The notes under the pieces are model-generated. The model was not told the DNA's origin. It did no database searches and worked only from the letters and a program-made list of their open reading frames with translations. Both the position numbers and the translations under genes were made by a program. 64,000 nt of DNA from an uncultured Lachnospiraceae bacterium (GTDB taxonomy: Bacteria > Bacillota > Clostridia > Lachnospirales > Lachnospiraceae), in assembly GCA_902779395.1 (NCBI GenBank), contig CACZBK010000002.1, positions 62,001-126,000 of the forward strand, written 5' to 3'. Shown here one piece after another: positions 54,572 to 61,858 of this stretch. Each line of letters begins with the position of its first letter. Position 1 is the stretch's first letter.

Positions 54572-54735
54572 ATGATTATATCTCCAAAGATCATTTACGA
54601 ATGATTGTAAAGCTTTTTCCCTCTTTTTTCAACAAAAAGCATTGCGGGATTTGCCTTTTTTTACCTTTTATGTTAATCTAATGCCCGGCAGGAGCGGGAT
54701 GCTTAAACAGTTTATCAAATTGAGGAGAATACTTA

Positions 54736-55461
54736 ATGATACGTCTGATAGTTGTACTGATCTTTGTACTGATCTTTCTGTTGTTATCCCTTATCATACA
54801 ACCCATCATGCTGCTGACAGGGCTTTTCAGCAAAAGCGCGCGTGATAAAGCCAGTCAGGCCATAGTTAACTGGGCCTTCCGCATTGTGCTCTTCATGTGC
54901 GGTGTAAAGGCAGAGGTAAAAGGTGAGGAAAACGTCCCGAAGGATGAAGCGGTCCTCTACATCTTAAACCACAACAGCTTTTTCGATATCATCTTTACCT
55001 ACCCCCGTGTGCCCAGACCCACAGGTTATATAGCCAAGAAAGAGATGCTCAAATTCCTTACTCTTACCTGGTGGATGAAGCTTCTGCACTGTGAATTCTT
55101 AGACCGTAAAGACTTAAGGGCAGGCATGAAGACAATAAACAGCGCTGCAGAAAGCATAAAGAACGGCTACTCCATGGCGATCTTTCCCGAAGGAACAAGA
55201 AACAAGAGCGAAGAACCCATGCTGCCTTTCCATGCCGGCAGCTTTAAGATAGCAGAAAAAAGTGACTGCAAGATAGTTCCGGTGGTCCTCTATAATACAG
55301 CAGCCATCTTCGAAGACCACCTTCCCTTTATCAAAAAAGCGCAGATCAAAGTGGAATATCTGCCGCCCGTTGATGTGGCTCCCTTAAGCCGTGACGAACG
55401 CAAGGAACTTCCCGATAAGATCCGCGATATGATGCTTACGGCTTATCTTCAGATGAAATGA
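54736..55461 (+). CDS. plsC: 1-acyl-sn-glycerol-3-phosphate acyltransferase
   Basis: Lysophosphatidic acid acyltransferase (241 aa) of phospholipid synthesis. A strongly hydrophobic N-terminal segment (LIVVLIFVLIFLLLSLIIQPIMLL) anchors it. Motif I is NHNSFFD (catalytic His and Asp), and motif III is FPEGTRNKSEE. GAGGAGAAT precedes the ATG. It is transcribed alone, divergent from pyrK. Confidence 0.93.
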   Translation: MIRLIVVLIFVLIFLLLSLIIQPIMLLTGLFSKSARDKASQAIVNWAFRIVLFMCGVKAEVKGEENVPKDEAVLYILNHNSFFDIIFTYPRVPRPTGYIAKKEMLKFLTLTWWMKLLHCEFLDRKDLRAGMKTINSAAESIKNGYSMAIFPEGTRNKSEEPMLPFHAGSFKIAEKSDCKIVPVVLYNTAAIFEDHLPFIKKAQIKVEYLPPVDVAPLSRDERKELPDKIRDMMLTAYLQMK

Positions 55462-55483
55462 GGACAGCAGACGGTCCTCTTTC
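55460..55483 (+). terminator. Hairpin terminator of plsC
   Basis: GAGGAC-AGCAGACG-GTCCTC followed by TTTCCC right at the plsC stop. The sequence resembles a fragment of the GGGGAC-GTCCC repeat at 5.3 kb. Confidence 0.55.
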
Positions 55484-55526
55484 CCATCCGTAAAGCAGGG
55501 ACAGAAGATGCATTCTCCTGTGCTTA

Positions 55527-56369
55527 CTATAATTCTCTTACCGCATGACGGTTCACATGACAGCAGATGTTTACTCCCACAGGAAGGCCGGCAATATGCG
55601 TTGCATATGTTTCTATATTCACCGCAAAGGCTGTAGTGCTGCCTCCCAGCCCGCCGGGCCCTATATTGCTTTCGTTTATCTCTTTTAAGATCTCCCTCTC
55701 AAGCTTTGCTATATGAGCTTTATCGGAAGGTGTTTCGATATTTCTGGTAAGCGCCTTTTTTGCTAGAAGCGCACATTTTTCAAAGGTTCCGCCTATCCCG
55801 ACGCCCACGACCATAGGCGGGCAGGCATTGGGGCCGGCATCCTTTACCGCGGTGAGCACCGCATTCTTTATACCCTCAACACCATCAGCAGGCTTTAACA
55901 TGAATACCCTGCTCATATTCTCGCTTCCGAAACCCTTGGGAGCCACGGTAAGCTTTATCTTATCCCCGGGTACCACAAAGTAATGGATCACTGCAGGTGT
56001 ATTATCACCGGTATTGACTCTTTCAACGGGATCCCCTACTACGGACTTTCTGAGATATCCTTCAACATAACCCTGTCTTACGCCTTCGTTGATGGCATCC
56101 TCAAGACCGCCTCCGCTCACATGAACATCCTGTCCCAGTTCCACGAATACCACTGCCATTCCCGTGTCCTGGCAAATGGGTATCTGATCCTCTTTTGCTA
56201 TCTGAAGATTCTTCTGAAGCTGGCAGAGTATGCTGCGTCCAAGTTCCGAACTGTCCGAAGCAGCCGCTTTATCAAGAGCTCCTTTCATATCCGCCGAAAG
56301 ACCGTAATTTGCCTCTATACACATTTCCTTTATAGCGGAAGTTATCTCTTTTGCTTCTATCTCACGCAT
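55527..56369 (-). CDS. Class I fumarase (tartrate/fumarate hydratase) alpha subunit
   Basis: Iron-sulfur-dependent hydratase alpha subunit (280 aa, start at 56369, MREIEAKEIT, AAAGGAG upstream). Cluster cysteines appear in ICQDTGM, NACPPMVVGVGIGGTFE and NICCHVNRHA; GGLGGSTTAFAV is also typical. It interconverts fumarate and malate when paired with a beta subunit. No beta-subunit gene is adjacent: the downstream gene is convergent plsC. Either the partner is elsewhere or this protein pairs differently. Confidence 0.9.
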   Translation of the reverse strand: MREIEAKEITSAIKEMCIEANYGLSADMKGALDKAAASDSSELGRSILCQLQKNLQIAKEDQIPICQDTGMAVVFVELGQDVHVSGGGLEDAINEGVRQGYVEGYLRKSVVGDPVERVNTGDNTPAVIHYFVVPGDKIKLTVAPKGFGSENMSRVFMLKPADGVEGIKNAVLTAVKDAGPNACPPMVVGVGIGGTFEKCALLAKKALTRNIETPSDKAHIAKLEREILKEINESNIGPGGLGGSTTAFAVNIETYATHIAGLPVGVNICCHVNRHAVREL

Positions 56370-56549
56370 GATACTCTCCTTTTCCCGATATATTAATACA
56401 CCGATCCATGCTCTTATAAACCACAAGCCCCGCGGCACATCTCCCGGCAAGCGGCACGGCAGTTTATGTACCGGCCTCTTAAGCGATGCATACCGCAGGG
56501 CATTATTATCTTATTTTTTATTCCCGGTGCACGGCACCCGTAACAGGCT

Positions 56550-57161
56550 TTATACTACAACGTTACGTTCAAAGATGATCACTGTCTGCTTCTTTACAGA
56601 TGAGAAGCCCGCCATCATAAGCTTTCCGCCGCTGCCGATCTCTCTGGTAGTAACAGCTGCTACATGGAAGCCCTGTGCAGCATAACGGTTAAGCAGAGTC
56701 TGAAGAGATACATACTCTAAAAGACTGCCGCCTGACTTTTCGTTATCCATAAGGATCTCATCAACTATCTCAACAGCATATTCCACGCGTCCGCTGCAGG
56801 AATTATCAAGCTTCTCATTTACCTTCATCAGGTTATCAAGAAGGCATACATTCATGAGTTTTTCAAGATCCGCAGGTTCTGCCTCGATAAGAAGATCATC
56901 AACCAGCTTCCTTGTCTTGCGTATATGTAAGGTATCGTAATATGTACTGCTCTCTATGACATTCTGCTTGGCAGTTTCCAGATTCTGTGCGGAACGGTTA
57001 TATCCCTTATCCGCCAGATACTCCATAGCCACCTTCTGGATATTGTCTTCGGATTTTTCAAGACCGGTATCAACAACCTCTTCGATCTCATTTACGTTGG
57101 AAGTAGCAACGGAATTGCTCTTTCTGATCATCTCAGACATGATCTGATTTACATCTATCAT
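56550..57161 (-). CDS. Unknown protein
   Basis: Soluble protein of 203 aa, mostly helical and charged; no signal peptide or membrane segment. It contains YYDTLHIRKTRKLVDDLLIEAEPADLEKLMNVCLLDNLMKVNEKLDNS and a more hydrophobic end (GFHVAAVTTREIGSGGKLMMAGFSSVKKQTVIIFERNVVV). AAGGTAGAGG precedes the ATG. I recognise no family. It stands alone between YesL and the fumarase subunit. Confidence 0.65.
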   Translation of the reverse strand: MIDVNQIMSEMIRKSNSVATSNVNEIEEVVDTGLEKSEDNIQKVAMEYLADKGYNRSAQNLETAKQNVIESSTYYDTLHIRKTRKLVDDLLIEAEPADLEKLMNVCLLDNLMKVNEKLDNSCSGRVEYAVEIVDEILMDNEKSGGSLLEYVSLQTLLNRYAAQGFHVAAVTTREIGSGGKLMMAGFSSVKKQTVIIFERNVVV

Positions 57162-57288
57162 AGCCTCTACCTTCCCTTTGATTATTTAGCAAAATGCCCC
57201 CAAAGTACCGCGGGATATCGATACACCCGCACATATTATCCTATCACAGTAAAGTGCCTTTTTCAAGGTTTTTCTGTAACTAAGTGAT

Positions 57289-57981
57289 CTACCCCAGCCT
57301 CATCCACCAGGCATCCACATCCGAATCCGGATCGGGTTCAGGGGTATATTTTTTAAATGCTTTTTCAAGAAGAAAAGATGATAAGAGCGCCCACAGTCCC
57401 GGAGCAAACATGATCCCCAGGGGAAGACGGATCACCATGTAAACCAGTCCCACCAGTATTACCAGTACCGCAATACTGTAATAGAAGAAACGTATCATCA
57501 TCACGAACGACATCAGCAGCGTTTTTAACCCGCTCTGGTCAAAACGCGACGCCAGCGGAAAGACATAACAGAACAGCGCTCCAAGCAGTATAAGGATACC
57601 GGCTGCCACAAAATAAATTCCAAGCGCAGCGCTTTTGTTATCCAGCCTCACATTCCTTATCGCTTCCACCGAAAGATCGTTAAGCTCTATGCCCATCATC
57701 TGCAGAGCTGTCCATAAACCCAGCAGACATACTATAAAAAAGACCGTCAGTGCAGTTGAGCGGAGGAAATTTTCTTTCCACGCTTTAAAATACTCCTTGA
57801 TAAAGTATCCCCTTTCCATGCGCAGGCTTTTCACAGTAGCATAATACAGCGCAGTGGTGGAAACACCTATGGTGATCACCGGAAGCGAGGTGAAAAACCA
57901 GAGTATGCTTAGGATGACCAGTTCGCCGATCTTATTAAGAGCCCTTCCTATTATACTGTCTGATGAGAATAAACCTTTCAT
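57289..57981 (-). CDS. YesL-family (DUF624) membrane protein
   Basis: Membrane protein (230 aa) with about five hydrophobic helices and the DUF624 start MKGLFSSDSIIGRALNKIGELVILSILWFFTSLPVITIGVSTTALYYATVK. YesL proteins are typically encoded beside oligosaccharide CUT1 ABC transporters, as here; their function is not established. A terminator separates it from the upstream permease. AAAGGG lies before the ATG. Confidence 0.9.
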   Translation of the reverse strand: MKGLFSSDSIIGRALNKIGELVILSILWFFTSLPVITIGVSTTALYYATVKSLRMERGYFIKEYFKAWKENFLRSTALTVFFIVCLLGLWTALQMMGIELNDLSVEAIRNVRLDNKSAALGIYFVAAGILILLGALFCYVFPLASRFDQSGLKTLLMSFVMMIRFFYYSIAVLVILVGLVYMVIRLPLGIMFAPGLWALLSSFLLEKAFKKYTPEPDPDSDVDAWWMRLG

Positions 57982-58086
57982 GCTACATATCCCTTTAGAT
58001 ATTTATATCCTTCCACCATCATGAACATCCGGAGATCTTATACAGCCGAACAGGGTTGATCTGTTCACACCCTGCTCTTCGATACA

Positions 58087-58116
58087 AAAGAGAGGCAGAG
58101 AATAACCCTGCCTCTC
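58087..58116 (-). terminator. Terminator of the CUT1 permease operon
   Basis: Minus strand AGAGGCAG-GGTTATTCT-CTGCCTCT followed by TTTTGT, about 35 nt past the permease stop. Confidence 0.88.
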
Positions 58117-58149
58117 ATACAGCCATTATACAGTTACAAAGCTGTTAAA

Positions 58150-59031
58150 TCAACCCTTTACGGAACCTGCTGCCAGACCGCCAACGATAAACTTGGAAAG
58201 GGCCAGATAAACAACCACAACAGGGAAGATCGAGAATGCGATGGTCGCATAAACGACACCCATATCAAACTTAAGGAAGTCCGCACTACGTAACTGCGCG
58301 ATCAATATAGGCAGGGTCTTCTTTGTATCGGTAGAAAGTACCAGGGCAGGTGTGAAGTAGTTATTCCAGCTTGATACAAATGAGAAGATCGCCTGTACTG
58401 CCATAGCGGGTACCATAAGCGGCAATACTATGGTGTTGAATATCCTTATCTCACCGGCACCGTCTATACGCGCTGCTTCCAGCAGTTCCAGAGGAAGTGT
58501 GCTCTCCATGTACTGCTTCATGTAGAAGAATACAATCGGTGCTGCGATCGAAGGCACGATCAGGGGAATGAAGTTATCCATCAGGTGCATCTTATCGATC
58601 AGCTGCAGGAAACCAAGTGCGGTAACCTGTGTAGGGATCATCATGATCGCCAGTATGACCGTAAAGATCGCTTTCTTAAGCTTGAATTCATATGCATGTA
58701 TCGCATATGCCGTCATACAGGAGAAGTATACACACAGACCTGCAGTACATACCGAAACGATTATACTGTTGATCATACCGCGGAGTATGGGCTGCGTACC
58801 TGTCAGTGCGTTATGAAGGTTCTCTATCAGATGCGTACTGGGGATGGGCGTAAAACCTTTGGTCAGCTCACCCTTTGATCTGGTAGCATTTATTATCAGA
58901 ATGTAGAACCATATCAGGCAGAAGAAGCATGCAATACTCAGAACTACGTAAGCTACTACGCGTCTGCTTTTAACTCCGCCCTTTACTTTTCCTTCAATCA
59001 TTTCTACTTTTATAGTGTTTTTATCCGACAT
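58150..59031 (-). CDS. CUT1 sugar ABC transporter permease (MalG/YesQ type)
   Basis: Membrane subunit (293 aa) with six hydrophobic segments. The coupling-loop region contains LELLEAARIDGAGEIRIFNTIVLPLMVPAMAVQ, the EAA signature of MalG-type permeases. AAGGAGG precedes the ATG. It lies 14 nt after its MalF-type partner and forms the channel with it. No ATPase is encoded nearby, so a shared MsmX-type ATPase is likely (inference). Confidence 0.93.
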   Translation of the reverse strand: MSDKNTIKVEMIEGKVKGGVKSRRVVAYVVLSIACFFCLIWFYILIINATRSKGELTKGFTPIPSTHLIENLHNALTGTQPILRGMINSIIVSVCTAGLCVYFSCMTAYAIHAYEFKLKKAIFTVILAIMMIPTQVTALGFLQLIDKMHLMDNFIPLIVPSIAAPIVFFYMKQYMESTLPLELLEAARIDGAGEIRIFNTIVLPLMVPAMAVQAIFSFVSSWNNYFTPALVLSTDTKKTLPILIAQLRSADFLKFDMGVVYATIAFSIFPVVVVYLALSKFIVGGLAAGSVKG

Positions 59032-59045
59032 TTTATCACCCTCCT

Positions 59046-59963
59046 TTAAGCTTTTCCGTACTTGTCTTCGGTACCGTTGAACTTGAACACTATGATGCTC
59101 AATACACCGGTGATGAAGAAGAGGATCACGGATAATGCACCACCCATACCATAGTTCTTACTGTACAGATGATTGTTCAGGCACATGATAAGTGTAGTCG
59201 CGGTATTGTTCGGTGAACCTTTACCGTTTGTGAGGATCTGGGGTACATCGAACATCTGCAGACCACCTATCAGTGATGTTACCATAACGTAAAGGAGTAT
59301 AGGTTTTAATATAGGAAGGGTTATCTTCCAGAATATCTGGGTAGCTGTAGCACCGTCCACTTCGGCTGCCTCATAAAGGGAAGTATCGATACCCATCATA
59401 CCTGCCAGCAGAAGGATAGTGGTATTACCGAACCACATCAGGCAGTTCATCAAAGCTACCAGGAAACGCACGCTGCCTGTATGAGCCATAAAGTCATATG
59501 CTTCTTTAAAGATACCTATCTTCATAAGGATATCATTAACAGGGCCTACGGTAGAGAATAATGTGAAGAACAACATTGCGAATGCCGATGCCATTATCAG
59601 GTTCGGCAGATATATAACTGTCTTGAAAAACCTCTGGAACTTAAGTCGCAGGCTGGGATCTGAAAACCAAGCCGCGAACAGAAGCGAAAGGATTATCTGC
59701 GGTATAAAGCCCATGATCCACATGATCATGGTATTTTTGAAATACACCAAAACGTTTCCGTCCGAAAACAGTTTGCCGTAATTCTTTAATCCGACCCAGT
59801 TGGGGCCTATTATTGTAAGTCCGTCACGATAATGCTCAAAGAAACTGTTCTTGATAGTATTGAGCAGGGGGATCAACTGGAAAATTACAAATACTACTGC
59901 AAAAGGTATAAGAAAGATATAACCCCATTTATTATAAGAAACAACCGATTTCTTTTTATTCAT
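59046..59963 (-). CDS. CUT1 sugar ABC transporter permease (MalF/YesP type)
   Basis: Membrane subunit (305 aa) with six hydrophobic segments and the EAA loop YEAAEVDGATATQIFWKITLPILKPI. The N-terminus begins YNKWGYIFLIPFAVVFVIFQLIPLL. TGGAGGG precedes the ATG. A hairpin terminator separates it from the binding-protein gene. Confidence 0.93.
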   Translation of the reverse strand: MNKKKSVVSYNKWGYIFLIPFAVVFVIFQLIPLLNTIKNSFFEHYRDGLTIIGPNWVGLKNYGKLFSDGNVLVYFKNTMIMWIMGFIPQIILSLLFAAWFSDPSLRLKFQRFFKTVIYLPNLIMASAFAMLFFTLFSTVGPVNDILMKIGIFKEAYDFMAHTGSVRFLVALMNCLMWFGNTTILLLAGMMGIDTSLYEAAEVDGATATQIFWKITLPILKPILLYVMVTSLIGGLQMFDVPQILTNGKGSPNNTATTLIMCLNNHLYSKNYGMGGALSVILFFITGVLSIIVFKFNGTEDKYGKA

Positions 59964-60013
59964 GCTATCAACCCTCCAGGTTTACCTTCTTTATATTGAT
60001 CTGTCTTTCTGAC

Positions 60014-60047
60014 AAAAACGTGCCTGCCCGGTATCGGACAGGCACGT
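60014..60047 (-). terminator. Partial terminator between binding protein and permeases
   Basis: Minus strand GACGTGCCTGTCC-GATA-CCGGGCAGGCACG followed by TTTTTG, between the binding-protein stop and the first permease. This placement is common in ABC operons and lets more binding protein than permease be made. Confidence 0.9.
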
Positions 60048-60091
60048 CCTCATACTTATTCAGTCTGCGTGTTTACCGCAAGATCCTTTAC

Positions 60092-61540
60092 TTATTTGCT
60101 AAGTGCGGGATACTTTGTGGTGATCGCATCATAGAACTTGTTGAGTGCAGTGTCATAATCTGCGTTGCCATCGAAGTAATCCTTCATAGCGTTCTGGAAC
60201 TCTTCGTTGCAACCCTGATCATATGCGCTGATCTTATCAAGAGCGATGTTCTTAGCACCTGCTGCGAACATTCCAAGAGGATTCTGGCCGCCGAATACTG
60301 CGCTGGTGTAATCGCTGGTAGCCATCTCTTCCATAGCGGGCTGGTTGTTTACGAAATCATCATCAGCCTTAACGATGTCGATCATGATGTCCTTATCAAC
60401 GGTAAGCTTTCTCATGATATCAGCAACGGTAGCCTTGTTGTCGGTTCCGTTAGCTGCGCAGATCCAGGTACCGCCCCAGAAGAAGCCCTGAGGTCCTTCG
60501 GTTGCGCCCCAGCCACCCTGGTTTGCGATAGATCCGTCGGTATCAGCTGCCATACAGAAGTTGATCAGCCAAGCGGGCCCAAAGTAGCAGAATACCTTAC
60601 CATCGGGATAGAATCCTGATGACCAAGCCTCGCCCCAAAGAGCTTCGGTAGACTTGATCTCGCCTGCATCATACATTTCCTTGGAATCGTCAACCCATCT
60701 CTTGATGTTGTCGTCGATCTGAATCTTCTTGTCAGCGCTTACCCAGGGAACACTCACGTTATTTGAGAATGTACGATAGGTATCGTTAACGGTAGCGGTC
60801 ATGAAGTAGCCGGCCTTCTTCATATCAGCTGCGGTAGCCTTGTAGGTATCCCAATCCTTAACAGCTGCCTGTACATCAGCGGGATCGTCAGAACCAAGAA
60901 CTGCGGTAGCAGCCTCACGGTTGTAGATAAGAACACCGGGGCAGCCCTGCCATGAAACGCCCTTAAGCTTTCCATCGCTGCTGGTCATAACATCCTGAGT
61001 GTACTTGTACTGGGTTCCAAGCTCTGAAAGTGAAACACCCAGATCGGTAACAGGCAGAGTGTAATCGGTATCTACATACTTAAGTGCGTAGTCAGCCTCA
61101 ACCAGGAACAGGTCGATCTTGTCATCAGCTGCTGCGCTGTCCTGCTTAAGCAGGGTCTCATCCAGATTGTTCTGATAAGCGTTGCCCTCTGAAGGAGTGA
61201 TGTTCCAAACAACATCGATATCACCGATCTTACCGTGATTAGCATCTACCTCGGTGTATCCGGGATAGTGATCTGTCAGACGGCTCTTGAACTCCTCATT
61301 CCAGCAGTAGATGTTAAGAACCTTTCCTTCTTCCTCAGCGCTGATATCTTCTGCTTCAACAGTTGTATCAAGCTCGGGAGCCTTGGTGGGCTCAGCTTCG
61401 GTAGTGGTAGAAGTTCCGCTGCCGCCGTCATCGGTAGTAGTAGTTGTTGTTGTGCCGGCACCGGTATCGCTTGTACATCCTGCCATAGCACCTGCAGTCA
61501 TGATCATTGCCATGCTTAATGCCAATAATCTCTTTTTCAT
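60092..61540 (-). CDS. Extracellular oligosaccharide-binding lipoprotein (CUT1)
   Basis: Lipoprotein (482 aa) with lipobox AMAGC (Cys22), a Thr-rich linker (TTTTTTDDGGSG) and a family 1 type sugar-binding domain: EGKVLNIYCWNEEFKSRLTDHY at the start and GWGATEGPQGFFWGGTWICA later. GGGAGGTAAT precedes the ATG. It is the first gene of the transporter unit. A cre box and promoter lie upstream. Substrate is unknown; an oligosaccharide from plant or host glycans is plausible. Confidence 0.9.
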   Translation of the reverse strand: MKKRLLALSMAMIMTAGAMAGCTSDTGAGTTTTTTTDDGGSGTSTTTEAEPTKAPELDTTVEAEDISAEEEGKVLNIYCWNEEFKSRLTDHYPGYTEVDANHGKIGDIDVVWNITPSEGNAYQNNLDETLLKQDSAAADDKIDLFLVEADYALKYVDTDYTLPVTDLGVSLSELGTQYKYTQDVMTSSDGKLKGVSWQGCPGVLIYNREAATAVLGSDDPADVQAAVKDWDTYKATAADMKKAGYFMTATVNDTYRTFSNNVSVPWVSADKKIQIDDNIKRWVDDSKEMYDAGEIKSTEALWGEAWSSGFYPDGKVFCYFGPAWLINFCMAADTDGSIANQGGWGATEGPQGFFWGGTWICAANGTDNKATVADIMRKLTVDKDIMIDIVKADDDFVNNQPAMEEMATSDYTSAVFGGQNPLGMFAAGAKNIALDKISAYDQGCNEEFQNAMKDYFDGNADYDTALNKFYDAITTKYPALSK

Positions 61541-61570
61541 TTTTGCATTACCTCCCTAAAATTGTTTTTT

Positions 61571-61589
61571 AAACGCCCCTGTGGCGTTT
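61571..61589 (-). other. Leader hairpin of the CUT1 binding-protein mRNA
   Basis: AAACGCC-ACAGG-GGCGTTT on the minus strand, followed by a short A-run, just upstream of the ribosome site. It probably stabilises the mRNA 5' end. Confidence 0.5.
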
Positions 61590-61598
61590 GCATTTTGA

Positions 61599-61627
61599 AG
61601 TTTAGCACAGCAAATTTAGGCTTGCAA
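61599..61627 (-). promoter_or_regulatory. Possible sigma-A promoter of the CUT1 operon
   Basis: Minus strand TTGCAA (61627-61622), 17-nt spacer, TAAACT (61604-61599), about 60 nt upstream of the binding-protein ATG. Confidence 0.55.
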
Positions 61628-61672
61628 GGCTTTTTTGAGTTCATGTCAAAATATTGTTAATTCTTGACAATC

Positions 61673-61687
61673 TGGAAGCGCTTTCAT
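61673..61687 (-). promoter_or_regulatory. cre-like operator upstream of the CUT1 operon
   Basis: ATGAAAGCGCTTCCA on the minus strand fits cre consensus WTGNAANCGNWNNCW and is nearly palindromic (GAAGCGCTTTC). It lies about 75 nt upstream of the proposed -10, where it could activate or repress depending on the true start. A local LacI-type regulator is an alternative. Confidence 0.75.
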
Positions 61688-61767
61688 TAAAACATTTAAC
61701 AATTAATTCATACTCTGTTCATACTTTTCTATGCTTTTTCGGGGAGAAATATAAATTTTTTCGGTAG

Positions 61768-61794
61768 AAAAAAGGGCAGACGATTTGTCTGCCC
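61768..61794 (-). terminator. Intrinsic terminator of the RND gene
   Basis: Minus strand GGGCAGA-CAAATCG-TCTGCCC followed by TTTTTTC, about 65 nt past the stop codon. Confidence 0.92.
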
Positions 61795-61858
61795 TGAAAT
61801 TATAACCGGTTTATGTCGGATATTTTAACATTTTAGGAGATATTCGTCAATCGAGTCC

